Shown in pieces: positions 1 through 6,387 of a stretch of DNA of 30,624 nucleotides (position 1 is the stretch's first letter; each line of letters starts with the position of its first letter). The translations under genes and the position numbers were made by a program. Under the pieces are notes generated by a model that was not told the origin of the DNA, made no database searches, and saw nothing but the letters and a program-made list of their open reading frames with translations. Source of the DNA: an uncultured Clostridia bacterium (GTDB taxonomy: Bacteria; Bacillota; Clostridia; Oscillospirales; CAG-272); contig CAJGCD010000013.1 in the NCBI GenBank assembly GCA_904501715.1, forward strand, positions 1 through 30,624, in the 5' to 3' direction.

Positions 1-98
1 AATATTTCGCTGTATATTGATATTTCAAAAAAGAAGAATATTATGTAGAATATTGAGCATGAAAACTCCGCTTCAATTTGAAAGACGCACTCGAATTG

Positions 99-124
99 TA
101 GGGACAGGCGTTCTCGACTGTCCG
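99..124. repeat. Short dyad, dispersed-repeat-like
   Basis: The sequence opens TAGGGACAGG and closes CTGTCCG, with GGACAG and CTGTCC able to form a 6-bp stem. It shares its overall shape (TAGGG at one end, GTCCG at the other) with the better-matched pair at 19376-19398 and 25953-25976. Membership of the same family is an inference. Confidence 0.4.
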
Positions 125-153
125 TGAAGCACAGACCTCATTTCCGCAACCAA
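123..153 (+). repeat. 31-bp direct repeat, left copy
   Basis: These 31 bases are identical to 2369-2399 in the same orientation. The right-hand end, CCGCAACCA, equals the 3' end of the initiator tRNA encoded at 2433-2510. The two copies bracket the XRE regulator and the lipoprotein. No integrase gene lies between them. The copies may be attachment-site-like scars, or members of a genome-wide repeat linked to tRNA-Met terminators. Confidence 0.75.
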
Positions 154-190
154 ACGAAAAAACCACCCGATTGAGTGGTTTTTTTGTTTG
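151..190. terminator. Intrinsic terminator, usable in both directions
   Basis: A 16-bp stem is formed by 151-166 and 175-190 (AACCAC against GTGGTT at the top), with an 8-base loop and A/T tracts on both sides. It lies 32 bp past the stop of the minus-strand XRE gene and can end that transcript. It is built like the tRNA-fMet terminator further right, but no tRNA follows it. Confidence 0.75.
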
Positions 191-222
191 TGTTATCTTG
201 ACAAAATAGATGCCAATTCTGT

Positions 223-507
223 TTAATTTAATTTTTTGAAATTCTCTACGATATATGTGATATGGCTGATTTGTTCTTCGGTTAATTTTGAAACCTCAAT
301 AACCCTTCTTTCACTCCTTCCAAGCAAATAATCGGTACTTACTCCAAAAAAGGTGGCAATTTTACATAACATTTCTACTGAAGGAACTACATTATCATTT
401 TCCCAGTTTGAAACGCATTGCTTTGTAACTCCAAGTGCTTTTGCAAATTCAACTTGGTTCATATTTTTGGATAGTCTGAACGTTTTTATATTTTCATTTA
501 GCATCAT
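223..507 (-). CDS. XRE-family HTH transcriptional regulator
   Basis: This 94-residue protein is a Cro/C1-type DNA-binding regulator. The helix-turn-helix spans about residues 5-62 and shows the family pattern: NQVEFAKALGVTKQCVSNWE for the two helices, then PSVEMLCKIATFFGVSTDYLL. A short C-terminal tail (LTEEQISHITYIVENFKKLN) may serve for dimerisation. The start is one of two adjacent ATG codons; AGGAG lies 9 bases before the first. It is transcribed away from the lipoprotein gene at 659, and the shared intergenic region carries a dyad that is a likely operator. The probable role is autoregulation and control of the lipoprotein (inference). Its base composition is AT-rich compared with most of the window. 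Confidence 0.9.
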   Translation of the reverse strand: MMLNENIKTFRLSKNMNQVEFAKALGVTKQCVSNWENDNVVPSVEMLCKIATFFGVSTDYLLGRSERRVIEVSKLTEEQISHITYIVENFKKLN

Positions 508-545
508 AAGTATATTCTCCTACTTTGGTCAAATTTTACAATACC

Positions 546-574
546 ATTATAAAACAAATACTTGACAAACAAAA
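546..574 (-). promoter_or_regulatory. Promoter of the XRE gene
   Basis: On the minus strand the -10 is TATAAT (551 to 546). At 17-bp spacing the -35 is TTTTGT (574 to 569), which is poor. The -10 abuts the inner operator half at 541-547, so autoregulation is likely. Confidence 0.55.
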
Positions 575-590
575 AATACTATGGTATACT
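562..590 (+). promoter_or_regulatory. Promoter of the lipoprotein gene
   Basis: TTGACA (562-567) and TATACT (585-590) are separated by 17 bp. The -10 overlaps the ATGGTAT operator half, so a bound repressor would block it. Confidence 0.8.
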
Positions 591-658
591 AATAATTGAC
601 CAAAAATCATTATATAAAACGTATAATACAAAAACAACCGTCAGGAGAGTGTTAAATT

Positions 659-2095
659 ATGAGAAAAAATCGTATCTTATTTGTTGTTATTCCAATACTA
701 TTGATAGCTTTATTGTCTTTGAGTTCATGTGATAATACTACAATAGAAACAGATGAATCTGGAAACATTGTTACCGAAGTTTCCACTACAGAAACATCTA
801 TCACTGGAAGTGGCGAAGTTGAAAGTAACGAAGCTGAAAATATACTGTCACAGAACACGTACACTATCATATGGGAAAACTACGACGGCACGGTTCTTGA
901 AATCGATGAAAACGTAGTGCATGGAACTACACCGAGCTATGACGGAGCAATTCCCGAAAGAGCGGCAACGGCAGAATTCACATATACCTTTATTGGATGG
1001 ACACCTGATATTAGTACAGTGAGCGGAAATATTACGTACACTGCACAGTATACTTCAACAACGAATGTTTACACAGTAATATGGAAGAATTATGACGGTG
1101 CAGTTCTTGAAACCGATGAGAATGTAGTATTTGGAACTATACCGAGTTACGATGGAGCTACACCCGAAAGGGCGGCAACGGAGGAGTTCACTTATGCGTT
1201 TATTGGATGGACACCTGAGGTTAGTGCGGTGAACGGCAATATTACGTATACTACTCAATTTCGGGAACAGAGTCTGTTTGAATATTCAGAAACCAGAGAT
1301 GGATATTCTATTGATGCATACTATGGGAACAGCACGAGAGTAGTTTTTCCGTCTCAATATAATGGAAAAGATATTGTTGAAATCGGAGATTATGTTTTGA
1401 CCAATAACAACAAGCTTTTGGAAGTAATCCTTCCAGACTCCATCAAAAAAATAGGTGATGCTTCATTTTCAGAGTGTCCTCGTCTATACAAAATTAATAT
1501 TCCGCGCAAATGTACAACCATTGGCAACTATGTAATGATGAACACTGATATTGAAGAAATTACACTTCCGGCATCGATTAGCCAAATAGGTGCTCAATGG
1601 CTATTCAACTCTCCTATTAAAAAAATACGTTTTGAAGGAACACCAACGCAATTTGTAGGAAATTATTTTGGACGGGTTAACGGCACCATTAGCTTGACAA
1701 CATCCGGAAACTATCTTGAAGATCATTTTGAGCGTACGCACGAAGAAAGCACAGAAACAGTTAAGGTTGGAGTTAGTTATCTTCCCAAATATTATTACAG
1801 GCGGTGGGCTCTAAAAGACACTAACCGTTGGTTTGATGGCTCTGTTAATGGTGTATCCGTGAAGATATTTGCAAATGGAAATAATACTGACTATTATTAT
1901 TATGAAACATTGGAACGCACAGAGAGTAAAGATGGAGGGAGAACAGTTTATTGGTACACGTATACCCATATGCAAGGAACTTTTGCACTTTTGCCTACAA
2001 CCTTAGAAACGATTGAAATATCGAGAAACGCAGGAGTGAATAAATCAGTTTTAATAGGATATGCAAGTTTCTTAACAGTATCCTATTATGATTAA
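659..2095 (+). CDS. Lipoprotein with InlB-B-type repeats and BspA-like LRRs
   Basis: This 478-residue protein is probably a surface lipoprotein. A signal peptide ends in the lipobox LSSC, with the lipidated cysteine at residue 24. A Thr/Ser/Glu-rich linker follows (about 25-65). Two tandem repeats with a 70-residue period come next (about 67-131 and 137-201), each running from YT(I/V)IW(E/K)NYDG to FIGWTP and NITYT; this resembles the Listeria-Bacteroides (InlB B) repeat. Residues about 210-330 look like BspA-type leucine-rich repeats (LPDSIKKIGDASFSEC, LPASISQIGAQWLF). The Tyr-rich C-terminus is unrecognised. AGGAGAG lies 10 bases before the ATG. Such domains usually bind host or cell-surface ligands; the ligand here is unknown. 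It appears to be controlled together with the divergent XRE gene. Confidence 0.85.
   Translation: MRKNRILFVVIPILLIALLSLSSCDNTTIETDESGNIVTEVSTTETSITGSGEVESNEAENILSQNTYTIIWENYDGTVLEIDENVVHGTTPSYDGAIPERAATAEFTYTFIGWTPDISTVSGNITYTAQYTSTTNVYTVIWKNYDGAVLETDENVVFGTIPSYDGATPERAATEEFTYAFIGWTPEVSAVNGNITYTTQFREQSLFEYSETRDGYSIDAYYGNSTRVVFPSQYNGKDIVEIGDYVLTNNNKLLEVILPDSIKKIGDASFSECPRLYKINIPRKCTTIGNYVMMNTDIEEITLPASISQIGAQWLFNSPIKKIRFEGTPTQFVGNYFGRVNGTISLTTSGNYLEDHFERTHEESTETVKVGVSYLPKYYYRRWALKDTNRWFDGSVNGVSVKIFANGNNTDYYYYETLERTESKDGGRTVYWYTYTHMQGTFALLPTTLETIEISRNAGVNKSVLIGYASFLTVSYYD
871..1260 (+). repeat. Two 210-bp tandem coding repeats
   Basis: The codons from ATATGGGAAAACTACGACGG onward recur exactly 210 bp later with moderate divergence (for example ATATGGAAGAATTATGACGG). 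Many differences are synonymous, so the duplication is not recent. Confidence 0.85.
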
Positions 2096-2108
2096 ATATG
2101 ATATTGAT

Positions 2109-2146
2109 AAAAAAGAACACAGACCATTTGGTCTGTGTTCTTTTTT
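2109..2146 (+). terminator. Terminator of the lipoprotein gene
   Basis: An 18-bp perfect stem (2109-2126 with 2129-2146) encloses a TT tip (ACCATTTGGT) and ends in six T residues. It lies 13 bp after the stop codon. The mirror-image A tract means it could also stop minus-strand transcripts. Confidence 0.9.
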
Positions 2147-2361
2147 GGTATGATCTGCCCACTCGAAAATATTTTGAAGCTCACGACCTTCCACGGCAGC
2201 CGCATAGTCGTCTGCCGTCGCCTCGACGCTTTGCTTACACTCGGCTTGGCACACTCCTTGCTTTGTGCCGTCAACCGTCATCAAAACGATATTCAATCGT
2301 TTTGACTTAGGTTGCAAGTTATTCGCCCGACATTCCGCCAAGGCGGAGGTCGGACTCACAC
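2147..2361. other. Gene-free stretch with inverted repeats
   Basis: Open frames here are short, lack ribosome binding sites and read through the flanking hairpins, so I do not call a gene. A perfect 10-bp stem, TCAAAACGAT with ATCGTTTTGA, lies at 2281-2305. A shorter CCGCC/GGCGG dyad lies at 2335-2346. The sequence is GC-richer than the lipoprotein gene before it. It may be a decayed or dispersed repeat unit attached to the tRNA locus. Confidence 0.4.
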
Positions 2362-2397
2362 AGGAGGTCGTGAAGCACAGACCTCATTTCCGCAACC
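2362..2397 (+). repeat. Inverted, degenerate copy of the tRNA-fMet 3' half
   Basis: These 36 bases align without gaps to the last 36 bases of the minus-strand tRNA-fMet. The first 11 (GGAGGTCGTGA) and last 9 (CCGCAACCA) are identical, and 7 of the 16 in between match; most differences are transitions. It faces the real tRNA across a terminator hairpin. It contains most of the right copy of the 31-bp direct repeat. Confidence 0.65.
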
Positions 2398-2399
2398 AA
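2369..2399 (+). repeat. 31-bp direct repeat, right copy
   Basis: Identical to 123-153. Its last bases form the left arm of the long hairpin that reaches into the 3' end of tRNA-fMet. Confidence 0.75.
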
Positions 2400-2407
2400 C
2401 GCAAAAA

Positions 2408-2425
2408 GGACACCTTTTGGTGTCC
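2408..2425 (-). terminator. Terminator of tRNA-fMet
   Basis: On the minus strand GGACACC-AAAA-GGTGTCC is followed by five T residues, only 8 bases after the encoded CCA. Outside this core the pairing resumes after a 2-base bulge for another 16 bp (2390-2405 with 2426-2441), so the whole structure reaches into the tRNA acceptor strand. Confidence 0.85.
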
Positions 2426-2432
2426 TTTGCGT

Positions 2433-2510
<78 letters not shown>

Positions 2511-2537
2511 ATATTGATTTTCTTATTCGCAGAGAGT

Positions 2538-2566
2538 ATTATATCACATACTCCGTTATTTGTCAA
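2538..2566 (-). promoter_or_regulatory. Promoter of tRNA-fMet
   Basis: On the minus strand TTGACA (2566 to 2561), 17 bp, then TATAAT (2543 to 2538), with TG one base before the -10. This is a perfect consensus promoter with an extended -10, as expected for a stable RNA gene. Transcription should start about 20 bases before the mature tRNA. Confidence 0.92.
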
Positions 2567-2656
2567 CCCCTTTTTTCTTTTTTGCTGAAATTTTGTATCT
2601 CTCATATCTATTATACTCTCTTTTTTCTGATTTATTCCCTCTATACAAAAAGAAGT

Positions 2657-2677
2657 GCCTCGGCTATACGCCGAGGC
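2657..2677 (-). terminator. Terminator of tRNA-Leu
   Basis: The stem GCCTCGGC/GCCGAGGC has a 5-base loop and is followed on the minus strand by ACTTCTTTTTG. It starts directly after the encoded CCA, so the two tRNA genes are separate transcription units. Confidence 0.85.
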
Positions 2678-2766
2678 TGGTGCCGGTAACCGGGGTCGAA
2701 CCGGTACGATACTCACGTATCACGGGATTTTAAGTCCCGGGCGTCTGCCAATTCCGCCACACCGGC
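2678..2766 (-). tRNA. tRNA-Leu (UAA)
   Basis: The minus-strand gene begins GCCGGTGTGGCGGAATTGGC and ends TTACCGGCACCA, with CCA encoded. The anticodon loop reads ACTTAAAAT, giving UAA. A long variable arm (GTGATACGTGAGTATCGT) shows it is a class II tRNA. The total is 89 bases, and the acceptor GCCGGT pairs with ACCGGC. Confidence 0.95.
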
Positions 2767-2787
2767 GAGTATCTTTTTGCAAGGGTC

Positions 2788-2816
2788 ATTATATCACATT
2801 CTTTCCCTTTTGTCAA
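2788..2816 (-). promoter_or_regulatory. Promoter of tRNA-Leu
   Basis: On the minus strand TTGACA (2816 to 2811), 17 bp, then TATAAT (2793 to 2788) with an extended TG. The -10 neighbourhood (ATGTGATATAAT) is the same as at the tRNA-fMet promoter. Confidence 0.92.
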
Positions 2817-2922
2817 GAAATATTTGTGCCTATGCAAAGGATTTTTCCACACTCGGGCTTTGTTTTGCTCCAATAATTATTCTCCTTTATATGAAAACCG
2901 CCAAAGCTCCCTTTCTGGGCGG

Positions 2923-2951
2923 TTGACAAATTCTTTTCATTATGTTATAAT
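2923..2951 (+). promoter_or_regulatory. Promoter of the cysteine synthase gene
   Basis: TTGACA (2923-2928), 17 bp, TATAAT (2946-2951). The predicted start is near 2958, leaving a leader of about 50 bases. A dyad ACCGCC ... GGCGGT (about 2897-2923) reaches the edge of the -35. Confidence 0.88.
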
Positions 2952-2957
2952 TATCCT

Positions 2958-2989
2958 GTTCGGCATATAATGACATTACACTGCCGAAC
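2958..2989 (+). promoter_or_regulatory. 5' leader stem-loop or operator dyad before cysK
   Basis: GTTCGGCA (2958-2965) and TGCCGAAC (2982-2989) are perfect inverted repeats. The 16-base loop contains a smaller palindrome, TAATGACATTA. The structure begins at the predicted transcription start. It could protect the 5' end of the mRNA or be a repressor site. No T-box or known riboswitch core is visible. Confidence 0.5.
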
Positions 2990-3009
2990 CAAGAAGGGAA
3001 CGACTTTTT

Positions 3010-3936
3010 ATGATATGTGATACAATTTTGGATGCCATAGGTAATACGCCTATAATCCGTCTGCGCCACATGCCAGACCCAGACAGCGCTGAAGTACTTG
3101 TGAAATTTGAGGGACTCAACGTAGGCGGCTCTATAAAGACTCGTACTGCTCTGAATATGATAAGTGAAGCTGAAAAAGAGGGAAAGATTCACCCTGACAC
3201 TATAATCGTTGAGCCTACAAGCGGTAATCAGGGAATAGGTCTTGCTCTTATCGGCGCAGTGCGCGGATATAAGGTGAAGATAATTATGCCCGACTCGGTC
3301 AGCGAGGAGCGCAGAAAGCTTGTTGAGCATTACGGCGCGGAGGTAATTCTGGTGCATGACGAGGGCAATATTGGGCTCTGTATTGAGGAATGTCTGCGTC
3401 TGGCTCTCCGTATGCGTGACGAGGACCCCAACGTGTTCGTGCCTCAGCAATTTGAAAACCCCGCGAATCCCGCGGTGCAGCGCTCGGTGACGGCTATGGA
3501 GATAGTGGAGCAGGTGGGCAAGGAAATACACGGCTTCTGCTCGGGCATCGGCACGGGCGGCACTATAACGGGCATTGGAGAGACGCTGAAAAAATACAAT
3601 CCCAATATGACCATATGGGCGGTAGAGCCCGAGAACGCGGCGATCCTTTCGGGCGGCGCTATCGGCACTCATATACAGATGGGTATTGGAGACGGAGTTA
3701 TTCCCGCAGTGCTTAATCAGGAGATATACGACGGAGTTTGCATTATAAACGACGACGAGGCACTCCAGACCGCGAGAGATCTTGCGTCCAAGGAGGGCAT
3801 TATGTGCGGTATCAGCAGCGGAACCAACGTTGCGGCGGCGCTGAAGCTTGCAAAGAAGCTGGGCAAGGGCAAGACGGTAGTGACCGTGCTTCCAGACACG
3901 GCGGAGCGTTATTTTTCTACACCGCTTTTTGATTGA
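3010..3936 (+). CDS. cysK: Cysteine synthase A (O-acetylserine sulfhydrylase)
   Basis: This 308-residue fold-type II PLP enzyme should make cysteine from O-acetylserine and sulfide in the cytoplasm. The PLP lysine is K43 in VGGSIKTRTA. The substrate loop is TSGNQG (70-75), the phosphate-binding loop is GTGGT (181-185), and a conserved GISSGTN segment lies near 267-273. The C-terminus PDTAERYFSTPLFD matches the CysK pattern PDSGERYLST. Two positions differ from classical CysK: SIKTR in place of SVKDR, and TSGNQG in place of TSGNTG. These may mark a clostridial subgroup or another nucleophile or acceptor. A perfect promoter, a leader dyad and its own terminator make it a single-gene unit. The class is certain; the exact substrate is less so. 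Confidence 0.9.
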   Translation: MICDTILDAIGNTPIIRLRHMPDPDSAEVLVKFEGLNVGGSIKTRTALNMISEAEKEGKIHPDTIIVEPTSGNQGIGLALIGAVRGYKVKIIMPDSVSEERRKLVEHYGAEVILVHDEGNIGLCIEECLRLALRMRDEDPNVFVPQQFENPANPAVQRSVTAMEIVEQVGKEIHGFCSGIGTGGTITGIGETLKKYNPNMTIWAVEPENAAILSGGAIGTHIQMGIGDGVIPAVLNQEIYDGVCIINDDEALQTARDLASKEGIMCGISSGTNVAAALKLAKKLGKGKTVVTVLPDTAERYFSTPLFD

Positions 3937-3948
3937 TAATATCTACTG

Positions 3949-3978
3949 AGCCGTCGGCTTTCGCCGACGGCTTTTTTT
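3949..3978 (+). terminator. Terminator of cysK
   Basis: AGCCGTCGGC and GCCGACGGCT form a 10-bp stem around TTTC, followed by six more T residues, 12 bp after the stop codon. Confidence 0.92.
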
Positions 3979-4122
3979 GCGGATTTAGAGTCGTCTGTCG
4001 CTTGCGACATGGACGCACGACCCCTAACTGAGAGAGTTTTTTCTCTTTTTGTCGGACTCCACTAACGGTAGATAAGAATGTAAAAATATGGTCCAAAATG
4101 TCAAAGTTCTCCCATCCGTGGG
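3979..4122. other. Gene-free spacer with a stem-loop
   Basis: No gene is visible. A dyad near 3990-4022 (GTCGT ... ACGAC outside, TGTCG/CGACA inside) could form a hairpin. A weaker GAGAGA/TCTC structure with a T run follows near 4030-4052. The small dyad CCCATCCGTGGG (4111-4122) abuts the -35 of the next gene and could be an operator. Confidence 0.4.
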
Positions 4123-4151
4123 TTTACACTGGCAAAAAATTGTGCTATAAT
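4123..4151 (+). promoter_or_regulatory. Promoter of the HTH-PfkB and aldolase operon
   Basis: TTTACA (4123-4128), 17 bp, TATAAT (4146-4151). The CCCA/TGGG dyad directly upstream is a possible site for the kinase's own HTH domain. Confidence 0.82.
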
Positions 4152-4180
4152 GACCTTGTAACAAAAAATTGGAGGTGCGT

Positions 4181-5392
4181 ATGGACAGTAAGACAATAGG
4201 AACGACCATCGCTAAGCTGAGAAAAAAGAACGGTATGACTCAGAGCGCATTAGCGCAAAAGCTGGGTGTCAGTGACAAGGCGGTAAGCAAATGGGAGAGT
4301 GGTATGGGATATCCCGATATCACTATTTTTCCCGTTCTTGCTGAGATATTTGGAGTATCTGTTGATTACCTTATGATAGGCGAGGAGAAGGGAATAACCA
4401 TAGCGGGAAATATGATAATGGATATCATTCACGATATTCCCGAATACCCTAAAGCGGGAATGTTGGTGGATATAGGAAATATTACCCGTTCTGCGGGGGG
4501 ATGTCTTCCTAATACTGCCATAGACCTTGCCAAGATAGACAAGCGTATTCCTATCAATGCCATAGGGAAGGTGGGAACGGATGAAAACGGACGCTATATG
4601 GTGTCCGCTATGCAGAAGTACGGAATCAATGTCAGCAGGATATGCTATTCCTCGGATGTCCCCACCAGCTTCTGCAACGTAATGAGTGTGCCCTCGGGAG
4701 AGCGTACCTTTTTCCACAAGAGAGGAGCAAATGCCGAGTTTGCTCCCGAGGATATAGATATATCTACTCTTAATTGCAATATCTTCCATATTGGATACAT
4801 CCTTCTTCTGGATAAATTCGACGAGGAGGATAAGCAGTACGGAACGGCTATGGCTCGCTTTTTGCACAAGGTACAGAAGGCGGGTATAAAGACTTCGGTG
4901 GACGTGGTAAGCGATAGCTCGGGTAACTTTGAAAAGAAGGTGATCCCCGCGCTGAAATACTGCAACTACGTTATAATAAACGAGGTGGAGTGCTGCGGTA
5001 TATGGCATCTTGACGCGAGGACCGAGGACGACCGACCTCATATTGAGAACATAAGACTGGCAATGGAAAAGACGCTGGCGGCGGGTGTCAAGGACAAGGT
5101 GGTCGTTCATTGCAAGGAGGCGTGCTTCGCTATGGATACCAAGGGCAACTTTACTGTGCGCCCCTCGCTCAAGGTTCCCAAGGAGGATATCAAGGGTACT
5201 GTGGGAGCGGGTGATGCATTCTGCGCGGGCTGTCTTTATGCCATATATAACGGATACAGCGACGCTCAGATGCTTGAATTTGCCTCAGCCGCGGCGGCTT
5301 GCAACCTTCTTGAGGCAAATGCTGTGGACGGAATGAAGGACAGAAACGGTATCCTTCAGCTTGAAGAAAAATACGGACGGCTTGAAATATAA
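4181..5392 (+). CDS. XRE HTH domain fused to a PfkB-family sugar kinase
   Basis: The protein has 403 residues from the ATG at 4181, chosen because GGAGGT lies just before it. A frame from TTG at 4169 would swallow that site. Residues about 5-65 are a Cro/C1 helix-turn-helix (MTQSALAQKLGVSDKAVSKW, then FGVSVDYLM). From about residue 70 it is a ribokinase-type PfkB kinase: the first strand is GITIAGNMIMD, the GG motif is SAGGCLPNTAIDLAKI, and the catalytic/anion-hole motif GAGDAFCAG lies near 340-348, its Asp being the expected base. It should phosphorylate a sugar or sugar acid with ATP, and may sense that sugar or the product to control transcription (inference). A class II aldolase follows after 19 bp. 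A kinase-aldolase pair suits tagatose-, fructose- or inositol-derived substrates; none can be chosen from sequence. Confidence 0.88.
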   Translation: MDSKTIGTTIAKLRKKNGMTQSALAQKLGVSDKAVSKWESGMGYPDITIFPVLAEIFGVSVDYLMIGEEKGITIAGNMIMDIIHDIPEYPKAGMLVDIGNITRSAGGCLPNTAIDLAKIDKRIPINAIGKVGTDENGRYMVSAMQKYGINVSRICYSSDVPTSFCNVMSVPSGERTFFHKRGANAEFAPEDIDISTLNCNIFHIGYILLLDKFDEEDKQYGTAMARFLHKVQKAGIKTSVDVVSDSSGNFEKKVIPALKYCNYVIINEVECCGIWHLDARTEDDRPHIENIRLAMEKTLAAGVKDKVVVHCKEACFAMDTKGNFTVRPSLKVPKEDIKGTVGAGDAFCAGCLYAIYNGYSDAQMLEFASAAAACNLLEANAVDGMKDRNGILQLEEKYGRLEI

Positions 5393-5411
5393 ACGAAAAG
5401 GAGAATGAAAA

Positions 5412-6260
5412 ATGTTAGTTAATCTTAACGAGGTGCTGCTTGACGCACAGAAGAATCATTACGGTGTAGGACTTTTCAACACTATTGACACGGATATGCT
5501 GGAGGCGGTAATATCGGCGGCGGAGGAGCTTCGCTCTCCCGTCATCATAGGAACGGCGGAGGTGCTGCTCCCTTACGGCGATCTCAGCCTTATCGCTCCC
5601 TCTTTTGTAGAGGCGGCAAAGAGGGCGAGCGTTCCCGTTGTGCTTCATTACGACCACGGAGTAACCTTTGAAAAATGTGTAGAGGCGCTCAAGCTTGGCT
5701 TTTCAAGCGTAATGTTTGACGGCTCAGCGTCGGAGGTTGAGGAAAATCTCAAAAGGACTCGAGAGATAGTTCGCATAGCTCACGCTATGGGAGCAACGGT
5801 CGAGGGTGAGATAGGTCACGTGGGACAGGCTGACACCGCCGATAACGAGGTGAGTGATATGTACACTACTCCCGAGGAGGCTGTGGCGTTTGTGGAGGCT
5901 ACGGGAGTTGATGCTTTAGCTATTGCCATCGGTACGGCTCACGGAGCTTATAAATCCAAGCCCAAGCTTGACATGGAGCGTCTGTGTAAAATAAGAAGCG
6001 CCCTTGATACCCCCCTTGTTCTCCACGGTGGCTCGGGACTGTCGGACGATGATTTCAGAAATACCATAAAGAACGGAATCTCCAAGGTCAATATCTTTAC
6101 CGACCTCTGCTTCGCGGGTGAGCTTGCTATGAGAGCCAATGCGACCAATGCCGAAAGAGGTATGTACGGATATCTTGATACCCGCAACGCAAAGGTCAAG
6201 GCTATGAAGGAAGCCACTATGAAGAAGATGCTCCTTTTCGGCTCTGACGGAAGAGTGTAA
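5412..6260 (+). CDS. Class II ketose-bisphosphate aldolase
   Basis: This 282-residue zinc-dependent aldolase belongs to the FbaA/GatY/IolJ family and cleaves a ketose bisphosphate or related sugar-acid phosphate to dihydroxyacetone phosphate and an aldehyde. Visible motifs are LHYDHG (79-83, catalytic D81 and zinc ligand H82), E133 in GEIGHVG, zinc ligands H177 in GTAHG and H205 in LHGGSG, and the phosphate-binding NIFTD (227-231). Length is normal for the family. AAAGGAGAATGAAAA precedes the ATG. It shares an operon with the HTH-PfkB kinase, whose product it presumably cleaves. Fructose-1,6-, tagatose-1,6- or a deoxy-keto-gluconate phosphate substrate cannot be told apart here. Confidence 0.9.
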   Translation: MLVNLNEVLLDAQKNHYGVGLFNTIDTDMLEAVISAAEELRSPVIIGTAEVLLPYGDLSLIAPSFVEAAKRASVPVVLHYDHGVTFEKCVEALKLGFSSVMFDGSASEVEENLKRTREIVRIAHAMGATVEGEIGHVGQADTADNEVSDMYTTPEEAVAFVEATGVDALAIAIGTAHGAYKSKPKLDMERLCKIRSALDTPLVLHGGSGLSDDDFRNTIKNGISKVNIFTDLCFAGELAMRANATNAERGMYGYLDTRNAKVKAMKEATMKKMLLFGSDGRV

Positions 6261-6271
6261 TATTGGCAAAG

Positions 6272-6308
6272 TGCACAAAACAAATTATCTTTTTGTACAG
6301 AATGTGCA
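6272..6308. promoter_or_regulatory. Dyad upstream of the solute-binding-protein promoter
   Basis: TGCACA (6272-6277) and TGTGCA (6303-6308) are inverted, with ACAAAA and TTTTGT nested inside. The dyad ends at the base before the -35. It could be an operator or a weak terminator for the aldolase. Confidence 0.4.
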
Positions 6309-6337
6309 TTGAACTTTCTGCAAGTATATGATAAAAT
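6309..6337 (+). promoter_or_regulatory. Promoter of the solute-binding protein
   Basis: TTGAAC (6309-6314), 17 bp, TAAAAT (6332-6337). The start codon at 6388 has AAAAAGGAG in front of it. Confidence 0.75.
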
Positions 6338-6387
6338 ATACATATATACGGAATTGTCCGACAATAAAGATAAAAAGGAGAGTTTTT

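Larger units (their letters stand above)
1..222. other. Gene-free left edge with repeat remnants
   Basis: I see no credible coding region here. The stretch is AT-rich up to about position 60. At 99-124 it holds a short imperfect dyad (GGACAG ... CTGTCC) that resembles the dispersed repeats seen elsewhere in the window. It continues into a 31-bp direct repeat (123-153) and a terminator-like hairpin (151-190). Confidence 0.6.
524..604. promoter_or_regulatory. Symmetric divergent operator region
   Basis: Two inverted pairs share one centre at position 564. TTTGGTCAA (524-532) mirrors TTGACCAAA (596-604), and ATACCAT (541-547) mirrors ATGGTAT (581-587). The inner pair overlaps or abuts the -10 element of each divergent promoter. 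The outer pair lies about 6 to 14 bases past each -10, near the transcription starts. This is the arrangement expected for a repressor acting on both genes, most simply the XRE protein encoded at 223-507. Confidence 0.7.

Noticed and set aside
2072..2359. A 95-codon minus-strand frame after the lipoprotein gene
   Set aside because: It crosses the terminator hairpin and the lipoprotein stop, has no ribosome site and no family. Such frames recur as artefacts of repeats beside tRNA genes.
2887..2923. A terminator at the ACCGCC/GGCGGT dyad before cysK
   Set aside because: The stem is only 6 bp with a 15-base loop, and no gene on the minus strand needs it. It is noted only beside the promoter.
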